In this document: positions 20,596-33,149 of the stretch, in pieces
Layout of the letters: each line of letters begins with the position of its first letter
Position numbering within the stretch: position 1 is the first letter of the stretch
Assembly (NCBI RefSeq): GCF_000005505.3
Contig: NC_016135.3
Coordinates: 25,390,613-25,454,612, forward strand
DNA: 64,000 bases
Direction of reading: 5' to 3'
Origin: Brachypodium distachyon
Taxonomy: Eukaryota; Streptophyta; Magnoliopsida; Poales; Poaceae
The notes under the pieces: model-generated
The model's database searches: none
Seen by the model: the letters and a program-made list of their open reading frames with translations, nothing else
Told to the model about the DNA's origin: nothing
Made by a program: the position numbers and the translations under genes

Positions 20596-22497
20596 ATGGT
20601 GCGACCGGCGGGCCTCCTCGACCCGACGAGGCGGCGCCCGTTCCTCGACCAGCGGCGGCCGTCGTCCTTCAAGCGGCGGTGGCAGCAGCGGCCGCTGTGG
20701 GCCCGCCTCGCGCTGTCGCTCGTCCTGGCCCTCGCCTGCGTCCTCCTCCTCCTCGGCCTCGCCGGCTCCCCCGACCCGTCCTCCCCGCTCTCCACCGTGT
20801 CCTCCCGATCCGCCACCACAGTCTCCTCCCCTCTCCTCCGTCAGGTAACTCGTCCCATCTTACGCCATTTTGGCGAATCGTTTCCTCATCTGGCTTGGAA
20901 GGACCCAATATTGTAGCTTTTAGTTGTTTTTTTTGAGAGAGGTGTAGCTTTTAGTTATTACAACTGCTGCATTTGCTACTTACTAGTTGTGTACACTAGA
21001 TTACTTGTGTAGGCTTAACTTAAATCTTATGAACTTTTTTATGTGCAGAGATCTTACCTCGAGGGCATCACGGATACACACAACATGACAGATGAAATGC
21101 TGAGTGCCCACTCGTTTTCCCGTCAGCTTATGGACCAGATTTCTCTTGCAAAGACTTACATTGTGGCCGCGAAAGAAGCCAGCAACCTGCAGTTTGTGGC
21201 TGAGCTTAGTGCGCTTGTACGGCGGGAGCAGAGCATCCTCGCGCAAGCTGCAGCTCATGGTAGCATGGTAGTGAAGGAGGACGCAGAGAAGGCAATTAGG
21301 GACATGTCTGTGTTGTTCTTCCAGGCTCAACAGTTCCGGTATGACAGTGCGGTCACCATCATGAAGTTGAAGGGTCAGATTCAGTCCCTAGAGGAGAAGT
21401 CAAAAGCTGAGGCGGACAAGAGCACAAAGTATGGGCAGATTGCTGCTGAGGAGCTCCCAAAGGGACTTTATTGCCTTGGTATCCGGTTAACCATGGAATG
21501 GTTCAAGAGTACTGAGCTTCAGAGGAAGTTCTCAGATAGGAGCCCAGCAGTGCAGAGTAATCTAAGGGACAACAGCCTATATCATTATTGTGTTTTCTCG
21601 GACAATATTATTGCTGTCTCTGTTGTCGTCAATTCTACAACTCTGAACTCAAAGCATCCTGAAAAGATTGTCTTCCATTTAGTGACAGATGAAGTGAACT
21701 ATGCTCCAATGAACGCGTGGTTTGCCATGAATGATTACAGAGGGGCCATTGTGGAGATACAAAAGGTGGAGGATTTCACCTGGCTCAATGCCTCCTATGT
21801 TCCTGTTCTTAAACAGCTCCAGGATGCTGCTACACAGAATTTCTACTTCTCCGGCAGTGGTAATCGTGGAACACCAATCAAATTCAGGAATCCGAAGTAC
21901 TTATCAATGCTCAACCACCTGAGGTTTTACATCCCAGAAATCTATCCTGAACTGCGTAAGGTGGTATTTCTAGATGATGACATTGTTGTTCAGAAGGACT
22001 TATCAGATTTGTTTACTATCAACCTCAACGGCAACGTTATGGGGGCAGTGGAGACTTGCATGGAAACATTCCACAGGTTCCACAAGTATCTTAATCATTC
22101 TCATCCCCTAATCCGTGCTCATTTTGATCCTGATGCTTGTGGCTGGGCATTTGGTATGAATGTGCTCGATCTTGTTGAATGGAGGAACAAGAATGTGACA
22201 GGTATATATCATTATTGGCAGGAGCGCAATGCTGATCATACCCTATGGAAGCTTGGGTCTTTACCACCTGGGCTTCTTGCCTTTTATGGCTTGGTTGAAG
22301 CATTGGACCCAAAATGGCATGTCTTGGGGCTGGGGTACACAACTGTGGATCCTGCTACCATTAAGGAAGGTGCTGTATTGCATTACAATGGAAATATGAA
22401 GCCATGGCTGAAAATTGGGATGGAGAAGTACAAGGGCTTCTGGGACAACTATGTGGACTATTCACGTCCGCTGCTTCAACAGTGCTTCATGCGCTGA
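20596..22497 (+). CDS. GAUT-family galacturonosyltransferase (GT8)
   Basis: Two exons, 20596-20844 and 21049-22497, join in frame to 565 residues. The N-terminus is basic and cytosolic, then a signal anchor of about 20 hydrophobic residues (residues 35-56, ALSLVLALACVLLLLGLAG), as in Golgi type II enzymes. A coiled, helical stem follows. The catalytic GT8 domain is complete: YHYCVFSDNIIAVSVVVNS, HLVTDEVNYAPM, the metal-binding motif LDDDIVVQKDL, HPLIRAHFDP-CGWAFGMNV, LWKLGSLPPGLLAFYG and the C-terminal HYNGNMKPWL with its metal-ligand His. GAUTs build homogalacturonan or xylan primers for cell walls from UDP-GalA. I cannot assign the GAUT number with confidence; the wording of the catalytic motifs suggests the GAUT12-15-like side. 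Confidence 0.92.
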
Positions 22498-23522
22498 TTA
22501 ATGTGTATCAATATTAGAATTTTTTGCGACCTTCCTGATGGAAATGATTCAAATCTGTAGCTTGAACAGTCCCACGTGAATGGAATTGATTGACTTCATT
22601 CACAAGTTACAACCTCGGATTAAACATGGACAGGTGTTTATGCTGGTATGTGTAGTTGATGAAGTACAGCGACCACAGATATGACTGGCCACAGGTAAAC
22701 AGCAGAAGAGTTAAGATTGCCACTCAGTAGGCTGCTACAGCATCGGTTACTTACATTCATAACTTGCAACCACCAATGTAATTTTTCGATTTTGATTTTT
22801 CCGGTGAGACAGAAGGAAGGACATAATTGTAGAATTGATTTAAAATTCTTGGAATGTCACAAGAAGTTTTGAGATACATATTTATTGGATGTTCAGACAG
22901 ATCAACCTTTGTGGTTATTTATACATTTTCAGAAAAAGAATGATGTTAATATCAATTCCAGCTTCATAATTTAAATTGCACTCATAGCTGCTCAATTTTG
23001 TTTTGCACTTTTTCTGCGTGAGTCCAATAAAGCTTATTTGCAGGTCACAGATCCATGCCTGCTGTGAAAATAGGTCTGTTAGTACTGTTGTTCATGTATT
23101 CTTTAAGTTGGCGCATCCATTGTACTTGTACGGGTGCGAACCTGGCTTGACTACATGTGGTTGCAGTAATCATACATGATATATTTATGTTAAACCTTTT
23201 ACAGAGAAATTTAGTATTGAAAGGACTTTCTAGCCACAGCTACCATGCAGGTAAATATTAACAGGAGTAAAGTGTAACATGGTGTACTATTAGGATCACA
23301 GAAGGATCCACTTTCAATGTTCAGAAAAGAAATATTATTTATGCTTCCATCAGCTACAAACTGATAACTATAGCCGTATCGCTATTATTTTCCCATTTTT
23401 CTCTTCAGAGCTATTCAGCATATCATAATGATCTAGGTTCTGCCACTTATAAAATGCCTTTGCAATTTTTCCTTTCTGTTCCTTCCACAATTGTGTTGCA
23501 GTGATTTTTCCAAACAGTTCAT
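22498..23522. other. 3'UTR of GAUT and convergent spacer
   Basis: AT-rich, no convincing open frames, no recognised repeat. The genes on either side are convergent here, so this holds both 3'UTRs. Confidence 0.5.
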
Positions 23523-26108
23523 TTATGGGTTTGCTGTGGCATCTCCATCAAGATTATTGGCAGCAACATCGGTCCTCTTCCTCCTTTTGGATCTGGACCT
23601 CCTCCTCCTATGCCTCTTAGTTGTTTCTTTTGTATCATCATTATTTGTGGACACACTGGGGTTTACATCTGCAGGACGTGCCACAGGTTCCACAGCTTGC
23701 ACTATCTCTTGGTTGGCTTCACTCAAGCTATCTTTTGAGGTCTTCAACCCACTGTCAGGGTTGATTTCCTTTTCTGTCTCTCTAACATCTTCTTTGTCTT
23801 CTTCCTTCTCAAGCAGCTTACTCTCTCTGCTGCGGTAGGTGGCATCGCCTTGAGAGTCTTCTAATTGTCTCTTGCCATCTATTTCTTCTTTGCTGACTTC
23901 TTGACTGCCTGCCGATTGATGAAGTTCAGATGTCTCAGAGTGATTTCCCTCTGAAGTATCATCTGGATTTTGACTGCCACCACCTGTTTTCTGTTGTGCC
24001 CCATCATCTTCGAAATTAGTTGTGAACTTGATAAACTGTTCTTCTGAGGAACTATCTTCTTGGTGGTTGCTCGCGGATGTAATGGTGTTGTGGGACTGCA
24101 GTTCTTCTGCTGGAGCAGGTACGGAAACACCGGAGTTTTCTTTTTCCTTGAGCATCACGGTGTCAGGAGTTACATCTTCGTTATTTGTGCCCGCTACAAT
24201 TTTCTCATCTTGGTGGTTGCTCTCCAATGCAGTGGTGCTGTAGGAATGCACTTCTTCTGCTGTAGCAGGTATGGAATCACTGGAGATGACTTTTTCCTCT
24301 TGTATCATAGTGTCAGGAGTTACCTCTTCCTTGTTTGTGCCCGTTAAAGTTCTATCATCTTGTTGGTTGCTCTTTGATGTAGTACTGGTGTTGTCAGAAT
24401 GAAGTTCTTCTGTTGGAGCAGGTGTGGTAGTATCAGAGCTGGCAGAATCCTTAACTGCTACAGTATCAGAAATTGTATTTTCATTGCTTGGGCTTAACAC
24501 AATGTTGTCCCTGACTTCTGTGTCTGGTTTCTTGTAGTCCTGGAACTTGGTCTTGATCTCTTCAAGCTCGGCCTCTTTTTGTTGCAGGAGTTCCTTTATA
24601 GCTGCCATCTGGTCAGGGCCTGAAGCAGCTGCAATCTCTTTCATTTGGTTGATATGACTCTCTTTCTCCACAAGTGCTGCCTCCAATTCTTTCTGGGTGT
24701 TGGTAAGATATGTGGTGGTGGTTTCTGAATTCATGACCTTGTTTTTCAGTTCTGTTCTCTCAATACTCAGGATAGACGTTTTAGCTTCCAGTTCATCCAC
24801 TTTTCTCCTCATCTCTTTACTAATTTCCTTTTCTTTCTGGCCAAAATGAAATAGCAATGTCTGGTTAACGAGATATTGTTGAATTTGATAATGGTTTTGT
24901 GAACAGACCGATAAAATTATTTATAATGTGATCGGCAAATAGTTTAACCTTTGCATGTGCTACAACTATGGCAGTACTTACCATCCACAAGTGAATCATT
25001 CAACATCCAACCATATCCTTGTCATATCTAGTCTTCGCTTGAGCTTTTGCTAGCATGCTAGTACTAACTATATCAGTGTTTAGCTACCACCGGCGAATGA
25101 ATTTTCATGTCATAGCTAGTTGTAGCCTTGTAGGTTGTAAATTAAGAGGATGTTCAATTGAATATTACAGTAATGTTCTAACTCTCCAGCTCGAGGTTTC
25201 TGTATAAAAGCTGTTAGCATGGGATGGAAATCTTCTTCCGAGATTTCTCGATATGAATGTACGATCTCCTTATTTACATTATGCTCTTTGTTGGATTATA
25301 GGTATCTTTTGTGAGTGCAATTCTGCAGTGGTGTTATCACCGTACTCCAGTTAATTAGCCTGTGATTATCTGTGCAAGCCACACGCCATATTTGTATTGC
25401 CTATGATCTAGGGAGCCTAAGTTAGTTTTAGTTCTTCGTAATAGTGTGACCATGATGTTGATGTAAACCCACTGTTAGAATCCTTTAGCTACAGCCTGCA
25501 TGATTGTTAATGTAAGACTATTTCATCCACTTAAGATGATAACTATATTCAACTATTCATAAACCAGGAACATTAATTATTTGGAACTGCAAATCTTGGC
25601 GTGTAAAGTTTTTTTGGTTCGATGTCGCATTGGCATCTGTGTTCTGGGACCACATGGCAGTGTGACAATGGAATGACTGATCCTCAAGCACACCTCAAAT
25701 TCTCAGTTTTTCATAAGCCCCGGTACTGAATAACAGGAGTAAAGTCAGTTAAGGTGGTTGGAGGTTTGGACTACTTCAGGTTTCAGTCAACGAATCATTA
25801 AAGTGGGGTAATTATAATCTAGTCACTGTGCAAACAAATGAGATATGGAGATGAAACACTGTTCTTAATTTCTTTAATCAAATAAGCACACAGAAATAGC
25901 AAAGTAATTCTGGTGCATGTCATGCCAGAAATCGCATCCATACCTCCAGGAGGACTTGGAGGGAAATGAGCTGCTGTTCACGTTCCTGGAGGAGGATGGA
26001 GAAGACGCGCCGCTCCTTCATCTTGTGCAGGATGCCAACGCTCAGCATGGCAGCGCCGATGGCCAACAGCAACAGCAGCAAGTAGGGGAGCCTCTTTTTG
26101 TTGCTCAT
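23523..26108 (-). CDS. Single-pass membrane coiled-coil protein with basic tail, unknown function
   Basis: Two exons on the minus strand, 26108-25944 and 24836-23523, join in phase 0 to 492 residues. Residues 8-25 are a hydrophobic segment (LLLLLLAIGAAMLSVGIL) after a short basic start, so probably a type II or signal-anchor protein. Residues about 30-165 are charged heptad-like coiled coil (EISKEMRRKVDELEAK... KEAELEEIKTKF). Then comes a long acidic Ser/Thr-rich region with about three tandem 50-residue repeats, and a C-terminal cluster KRHRRRRSRSKRRKR resembling a nuclear or nucleic-acid-binding signal. I recognise no catalytic domain. Plant databases hold coiled-coil proteins of this kind under vague histone-like names. 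The 1.1-kb intron lies just after the membrane anchor. Confidence 0.75.
24040..24440 (-). repeat. Tandem repeat of about 150 bp within a coding exon
   Basis: Three imperfect copies in the coiled-coil protein gene, seen best in the protein: (P)APxEELHSxNT...SNQQDD...GTNKEEVTPDT...E, then PATAEEVHS...SNHQDE...GTNNEDVTPDT, then PAPAEELQSHNT...SNHQED. Copy period is about 50 codons. The third copy lacks the second half. Confidence 0.75.
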
Positions 26109-27321
26109 TGTGTAGCTTCTTGATCTGTGCTTACCTGCATACATGTCCTACCTGTATCCACCCTCTTATTAACATCCTTTTTGGATCTCCAGTCCTGCTC
26201 TGTTTATTGCAGAATGGGACAACTGTTGTGGCACAAGTATGAAGAAACTGCACCTTCTTTTCAGTTGCTTGGATCCTGGAAAGAAAAAGTTCAATTGCTT
26301 AGGGATGAAGGAAGAAGACATTGGGATGCTTCACTTACTTCAAGGTGAGGCACATGCTCCTGATAGTTTGATTTATTTGGGCCTTAGAGAGGCAGGAGTG
26401 TAAAGTTTGTCTCTCTTTGACTTTTCTTAGTGCCTTGTCAGAGTAAGACATCGGCAATAACCATGTTACCTGCAGTTGCATGTTATCTCCCAGTAGAGAT
26501 ATCTTTGATCAGAAGTTTAATCGTAGAGCAGAGCCACAGTCCACAGTTGGCATACACATTACACACGGCAGCATGGCATTACCCATCAAATTCTGCATTC
26601 TATAAGCGCAAAATAGACACACTTCCATTTCTAAGCGAAAGCTGCAAAGCTGATCAGAATAATAATAAAAAAAGAATCGAAGGTACTGATCTTTTACCAG
26701 GCAAAACAAGTAATTCATGACCAAATTTACTCGTTACAAGACAACTGGCGTCATGTGTGTCAAATCAAGGAAATTTATGAGAGTATACTATACAATATGT
26801 TGTCTAACATTAAGCGACAATAATTGTAAAAAAAATACCCTAGCACTTGAGCAATATGAATTCATTGTATATGGAAGAATCCTCCAAGCTGAAGTGTTGT
26901 GACAGTCATCTCTTCTGGAATTTGCAAACTCATACAAAAGGCACATTAATCCCTAACATTTGCAACTAATCCCTACAGTTCAAAGTTCCTAATGAACTGG
27001 CAAGTCGATGGCAGAAGTTATCCAGTAGACATGATGCTTTCGTTGAAGTTCCTCCGATCAATGCAGCCAACTGAACTCTTCACAACCTTGAATATAGCTG
27101 CTGCTTTAAATCACTCGTTGATTTAACCAAAAGAATCATTTGCACATCATGTTTTCCTGGATTAAGTAAGGAATTCCATTTGTTAGTTGGCACGTCAGAT
27201 GTAAAAACACCAACAGCAAGCAAATTTGTGAAGTTGATAAATATTAAGTACTCACTAACCAATTTGAGTTAAGGAAGGGCCTAACCATTCCGGCTATGGA
27301 AAGTCTTCTGGTAACAAGTTG
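26109..27321. other. Intergenic spacer
   Basis: Promoter side of the coiled-coil gene and 3' flank of the PLP-enzyme gene. AT-rich; no open frame with protein resemblance, no recognised repeat. Confidence 0.5.
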
Positions 27322-29874
27322 CTATCTGACCTTCAGAACTTCTCCTAGGACAAGTGCCCACTGTGTCCAGTGTGTTCCTCCCTGCACCGATACATTTCAA
27401 GTGAGAAAGACCCAAATTGGGAGTCCCTTAGAGTCACACATTAATATTGTCTATTAACCAGGATTCAAGGATGTCAATTCTCAGCTGACCTGGCAGAAGA
27501 CAGCGTATGGTTCTCTTAAGGGACCATCACATGATAGCTCACTTGTGCTTCCATCCATGAACGTCCCATCAGCAAAAATGACCTGATTCAAGTGGACTAA
27601 TCAGATAACAAACATGTAGCATTTGGAATTGAAGCCATTTTAGTTAGAATTAAATACTTGAAATAAACTGCCCTAAAATTTTAATAGAAAGAATAATTAG
27701 AAGGATCTCACAGATCAGTGGTGGAAGGCATAAACACACACCTCTGAAGCATAGCCAGGAGTTTCCCCAGCAGTTGGTTTAACAAACGATCCTACTGGGC
27801 AAGTTTGTTGAACAATTTCACAGAATGTCATCAGTCTCTCCCTGTTTCCGAGCTCTACTGCCTGTCAGACAAACAAAAGATCTTGTTTCTTCCTCGGTCT
27901 TAAAATGCTGGTTGACCTTCTCTCAAGATTATCGAACTTTGAATTAGATGGTATATTCAGCCAGGTGTTTCTCCATGAAATTAAAACCTCAGAAGAGTAC
28001 CATTAGTTTTCTTATTCTTCTCAATTAATGTTTATTTTTGCATTCTGTTTTACCTACATCAGCTTTCTGAATATGTAATACACTGTAACAGCTTTGCTGA
28101 TATATCAAAAACTCATTTGTGGTGTATCATGCATTGGTAGTTTGATACAGTCATATCTTGCACGTGTGAACATTAATTTGCTAGTGAATTAATGTTGTTT
28201 TACTTAAAACTAACTTAAGGCAACCTGCACAATATCGTGGCGTGGAACCCTCGGAAGTGGTTGAACTCTATAGCCCTTGGCTGACATGACCTCTGCAATT
28301 AGCAAACCTCCCTGTGGGATAGTATAAGTCTGTCATTTGCAATTGCATCCATAATTTCCTAGTAGAGGTGAGAATTGAGAAGCAACCTACTTTTACTGCC
28401 TCACCAACCATCTGTGGTGCAAGAAACAAGCCCTGAAACAGTGCTCGCATAACATGGCCAGGTGCCGACCCAAACTCCACCCCAAGGCCAGGTGCAGATA
28501 GGCGAGCAGCAGCTGCCGCAACCAAATCTTTCTTCCCAGCAACATAACCTCCACAAGGCGCAATGGTTCCTCCGGGGTTCTTTATCAAGCTACCAGCAAT
28601 CAAATCTGCTCCCTGCCATGCAAATGCAAAATTAGGTAAAAATCTTTGTCATCTATATGATGTTCATCATGAACATACCACCATTGGAGGCTCTGATGTC
28701 TCAACAAATTCCCCATAGCAGTTGTCCACCATGACCTTGCAGTTTGGATTTTGCATCTGCAGTGAGATCCAAACCATGAACAATGCCAGCACATTAGTTA
28801 ACTAGGTCTGCAATATGCTGGCCCCTAAATTCAGAGCATAATCTTACCTTGATCAAATCGATAGCTCTGCCAATATCAGCTACACCGAGGCTCTTGCGCC
28901 ACAAATAACCGCAAGACCTCTGTATGAGCGCGCATCCAGTCTCCGGTCTGACGGCACGTGCAAGAGCATCCCAGTCAAGGCCACCATCTGCCGCGAGCTA
29001 CAACTGAATCCCCATTAGCAACACCCATACAAACCACAATGCAAGTTTGCAACACTCCGTAGCAGGTGTCAGAGAGGGGAGGAGAATCGGCTCACAGGAA
29101 CTTCTCGGTAGGTCACTCCAAAGTCCTTGAGTGATCCCACGTTGGCCGAACCCCTGATCCCAATGACCTCCTCCAATGTGTCGTACGGAGGCCCGGCCAC
29201 TGCCAAGAGCTGCAGAATTGAGGTTCTCATCGATCAGCTCTCCCTCGATCCCCAGCAGAATTTTTTTTTGTTTCGGTTCATCGTGTTTTTCACCTCATGT
29301 CCAGGCCGAAGGAGCGCGAACAGAGCGCAGGCGATGGCGTGCGTGCCGGAGAAGAACTGGTAACGAGACAAGGCGTAAGAACTAAGAAGAGCTTGTCATC
29401 ACTGGGAGCTCAGCCATGGAAATTACCTGGGGGCGCACGATGGCGGCCTCGGCGCCGACGACTTCGGCGAAGACGGAGTCGAGCACCTCCCGGCCGCCGC
29501 CGTCGTCGTGGCCGTACCCCGTCGACCCACCGAAATGCTGCAATTTACACGGACGCGCGCGGATGGTTATACGCGCTCGGTGGGTGGCATTGGCAGCGAG
29601 CCAACATCGGAGGCAGGGGGGGGGGGGGGGGGGGAGGAGATAGAAGGGTTACGTGCGGGGCGACGCGGGCGGCGCGGAAGGCGGCGGAGACGCGGGAGGA
29701 GTTGATGGCGAGCGCGCGGTCCACCTCCCGGAACTCCGCCTGCAGCGCCTCCACCGCGCGGGACACCTCCGGGTGGAACACTGCCGCGCACGCGCGCTGC
29801 CGCACCGCTCTCGTGGCGCGAGGCCGCCGCGCGAGGTGGGAGGAGGTCAAGGTGGTGGCTGTAGCCGTCGACAT
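27322..29874 (-). CDS. PLP-dependent Met_gamma_lyase family protein ('aluminium resistance')
   Basis: Eleven exons on the minus strand: 29874-29653, 29537-29427, 29356-29294, 29209-29096, 28997-28848, 28756-28679, 28612-28391, 28311-28225, 27861-27742, 27582-27490 and 27381-27322. All are multiples of three, giving 439 residues. The first about 30 residues look like an organellar targeting peptide. The fold-type I aminotransferase core is evident: HFGGSTGYGHDD, FFSGTHAIACALFALLRPG, LIQRSCGYLWR, VMVDNCYGEFVE (PLP-phosphate/Asp region), and the Schiff-base lysine in GSLIKNPGGTIAPCGGY. The family is related to bacterial YnbB and annotated in plants as aluminium resistance protein; the substrate is not established. 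It is divergent from the S1/P1 nuclease gene. Confidence 0.9.
29616..29634. repeat. Poly-G run of 19
   Basis: An uninterrupted run of 19 G on the plus strand, within intron 1 of the PLP-enzyme gene (C run in its transcript). Length is prone to sequencing error. Confidence 0.9.
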
Positions 29875-30372
29875 CTCGCCGCCGGCGACAGCAACCCACA
29901 CACTGATTCCAACCGGCTTGGCTAGCTTCGGATGTCAAACTTGACTGTTATCCTCGCCGGTCGCTTCGGGCCTGAAATGCCTTACTACTTCCCACGGGCA
30001 GCAGGCCCGGCCCAATACAGTCCACGCACGACCGACCAGACGCAGTCCGTTCGGCCCGGCCCATTGTTTGCGTTTCCGCAGCTGATGCTTCAAGCATCAG
30101 AAATGCACACTGGCGCCTGCCTCCTTTCCTTTGCGTCCCTGTTGCTTACCTCCGGATGCAAAGAACAGCAACCTCAACAGCATGAGACGGTCAGATGGGA
30201 ACGATTTTGAGGAGGAGAAGGTCGAGCAAACGGAGCTGTCATTCTCTGCCGAAAGACGAACCACAACCAACAACAACTGTGGGCAGGGGCACGGAACGAG
30301 GCTAAGCAAAGCATGCTCGTGAACAAGGAACACAATGCTTGCACTCAAAGAAGGCTCCTCGCCCACAGCCTT

Positions 30373-30380
30373 TCTATATC
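30373..30380 (+). promoter_or_regulatory. Possible TATA box of the S1/P1 nuclease gene
   Basis: TCTATATC lies about 55 bases before the start codon at 30431. A start site about 30 bases downstream would leave a very short leader. Only position and composition support it. Confidence 0.35.
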
Positions 30381-30430
30381 AGCATACCACACCTCGCTCC
30401 TGTGAATCTTTACACCAGGCGCCGTGAGCG

Positions 30431-32174
30431 ATGAGATCGAGGTGGCCAATGGACTCCGCGGCGTTCCTGCTGGCAGTGGTGCTCGTTTCGGCGCCGGTGG
30501 CGCGGTCATGGAGCACAGAGGGCCACATGCTCACATGCCAGATCGCCCAGGTAAACCTTGCAAAGCCCGTCACCTATGTTTATTCATCCGATCAAACCAA
30601 ATACATAGCAGCACTGAACTGTATGGGTTTCGTTAATTGCAGGATCTGCTGGAACCTGCTGCCGCGGACGCCGTGAAGAACCTTCTACCCGAGGAGGCAG
30701 GCGGCGACCTGTCGGCGCTCTGCGTCTGGCCTGACCAGGTCAGGCACTGGTACAAGTACAAGTGGAGCAGCCCGCTGCACTTCATCGACACCCCTGACCA
30801 GGCCTGCAGCTTCGTCTACTCGAGTACGTCGTTGGAAGAACTAGCAGTGTAAACTCTGTTCTGAATTTCTAAAATTGATGGACTAGATTGAGATGGTGCA
30901 TAATCGATGATTGTGGTTTCCGATGGACAGGGGATTGCCATGACCCTAGCGGTGCCAAGGACATGTGCGTCGCCGGTGCCATCGCCAACTTCACGTCACA
31001 GCTTATGCACTACAAACACGGCAGTGCTGATCGCAAGTGTAAGTGGGGTGTTGATCTGAACCAATGTAATTTCTGTGTCCTACTCCTTAAGCACCTTTTT
31101 TTTTTGCATATGGTTGTAACACAGATAACTTGACTGAAGCCCTGTTATTCTTGTCACACTTCATGGGAGATGTTCATCAGGTAACTTTAATCTGGTATGC
31201 CTGGTCCTTGTATAGATCAGTCTCCATCGACTAACAGTCTAACATGATTTCTTATGTCCATGTAGCCCATGCATGTGGGGTTCACAAGTGACCAAGGGGG
31301 GAATTCAGTGAACCTACGCTGGTTTAAGCACAAATCCAACCTTCATCATGTAATCAACTCCCATGATCCTTATACAGAATTCCATGTAACAGCAACCTGC
31401 GACTGAGCTTAACTCTGGATTGCGTCTGGGATGCTTTCAGGTATGGGACAGGGAGATCATACTCACAGCTCTCGCTGAACACTATGGCAAGGACATGGAT
31501 GCATTCCGAAAGGACCTTGAGCACAACATCTCCAAAGTAAGTGAAAATCCACATGCACAAACAGACTCTCCCAATCCAAGAAACATGGGATTTGCAGGCT
31601 AATATATTCCCAATGCTTCATCCAGGGCGCATGGTCCGACGACATATCTTCATGGGGAGACTGCCAGGACCTCTTGTCTTGCCCAACCAAGTCAGTATAC
31701 ATTTTCCAGAACTCCCAAATCAAGTTCTGATAAATAAATAATCCAAAGGAGAAATACCTTTTTTTTTATCATTTGGATTCGTGCGACAGGTACGCTACTG
31801 AAAGCATAAGCTTGGCATGCAAATGGGGGTACAGCAGCGTCCATGATGGGGACACACTCTCTGGTAAACCACTAACAACTCCTACTTCCGGCTCCATCTA
31901 ACTCATGTTTCGGTGTAGTTTATGAAATTCGAATTCGAATGGTATCCTTGCCGTAAAAATCTCCGAATCTGAGTTTTGAAACAATGACTGACGAGACGGA
32001 GCCATTTTCTTGAAATTCGCAGACGATTACTTCGCTTCCAGGCTCCCGATCGTGGCGCGACGGATCGCGCAGGGGGGAGTGAGGCTGGCCATGATCCTGA
32101 ACCGGGTCTTTGGGGAGAGCAACCGCGACGTCCTTGCGTGGCCGAACTTGGCTGCTGCTACCGATGAACTGTAG
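30431..32174 (+). CDS. S1/P1-type secreted nuclease (ENDO/BFN family)
   Basis: Nine exons: 30431-30550, 30643-30823, 30931-31038, 31125-31180, 31266-31349, 31441-31536, 31626-31690, 31790-31863 and 32023-32174. They join to 311 residues. A signal peptide of about 32 residues ends ...APVARS before Trp-1 of the mature enzyme (WSTEGHMLTCQIAQ); this N-terminal Trp and the His are zinc ligands in the P1 fold. Other trinuclear-zinc elements are present: WPDQVRHW, SPLHFIDTP, FLSHFMGDVHQPMHVGF, and LRWF...NLHHVWD. Such enzymes cleave single-stranded DNA and RNA in senescence, programmed cell death and mismatch cleavage. Met-7 could be the start instead. Length is normal for the family (about 290-310). 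Confidence 0.95.
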
Positions 32175-33034
32175 AGTAACACAAGCCGACGTCCATGCTG
32201 TATACTCTGATTTACTGATGTCTTGCCCTGTAATCCAAAAGGTTTCATTGCATCCATGTTACGTGTGACCTGACCGCTTGCACAATTTGGCTAGTGCTGA
32301 CTTGTATCTAATCTAAGATTAATGGTGTTACGTGGGACCAGTTTAGTTGAGTTCCTGCGTGAGATTAACGATGTGTCTAATCTGCACGTAGCATGCGAGA
32401 TCTGTCCCCGTGGGCTGGTACAAGTTACCGACTCATAATACTAGAGACCAGAGTCCTACCTGGACACGACAAGCACATCTCCGCTGCTCATGTCCTAATG
32501 AGGCTCATAGTACTCTGACCATTAACAACTCGTAAACTACCAAGTTTGGATTATTTCCAACAATCACTTCCTAATCCAAACTTGTCAACTCATGGACATG
32601 ACTTAACGTATGATCCATTGAAGATCCCAGATCGGCGGCGTTACCCGCCGGCGTCACCGCCTACTGCCGCCGCCAGCGCCAGGTGAACTTGGAAGGCTTC
32701 ACTGAGGATCACCTCAATCTCGCCGGCGCTCTGTAATCTTTTTTTACAGCTATTTCAGTTTGTTATGTCCGGTTCAGTAGTTATAAGTTTCAGTAGCTAA
32801 TAAATCGTCCGAGTGTGGACTTTTTCGGCCGTGCAATGTAACGGCTTGGAACACCTTTACCTTCTTTCTATTATGTAGTTGGACCTCGCTGCGATCGGGA
32901 CGTGGGATGGCACGTCATTAGTGGGTCAAAGTGGGCTAGTATGTCTGTTAGCGCATAGTTCGCATGTAATCCGGGAGAATAAAAAGAACTCTTGCGTCTC
33001 CTCGTGTGTGTGTGCCCAGTGTAGATGCGTTCGT
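32175..33034. other. Intergenic spacer before the tandem array
   Basis: 3'UTR of the nuclease gene and spacer. The only item recognised inside is a short tail of a DUF1110-like gene near 32.7 kb, listed separately. Confidence 0.5.
32680..32739 (+). pseudogene. 3' tail fragment of a DUF1110-like gene
   Basis: The segment CACCTCAATCTCGCCGGCGC, with its flanking bases, matches the last exon end of the intact gene at 34408-34995. The translated tail NLEGFTEDHLNLAGAL then a stop aligns with SLDSYIEAHLNLAGAP. Nothing upstream aligns, so only the C-terminal about 20 codons survive. Confidence 0.6.
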
Positions 33035-33035
33035 G

Positions 33036-33104
33036 TGATGGTGTGCAAGGACCTGTTGTTCTACCCTGCCGTATGATGAGTACATTTGCAGAGAAGTTGT
33101 TAGT
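33036..33104. repeat. Direct repeat shared with 41094-41165
   Basis: It carries GCAAGGACCTGTTGTTCTAC, then after a few bases TACATTTGCAGAGAAG and TTAGTTATG. The same ordered blocks occur at 41110-41163 just downstream of the receptor kinase stop codon, so this may be a fragment of a receptor-kinase 3' region. Confidence 0.65.
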
Positions 33105-33149
33105 TATGTGCCTGGGCCGGGGACAGCCCAAACCTTCCTTCCTTTATTT

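Noticed and set aside
29297..29944. Long plus-strand open frame opposite the PLP-enzyme exon 1
   Set aside because: Arg/Gly/Ala-rich shadow created by GC-rich coding sequence and the poly-G run. The minus strand has the real gene.
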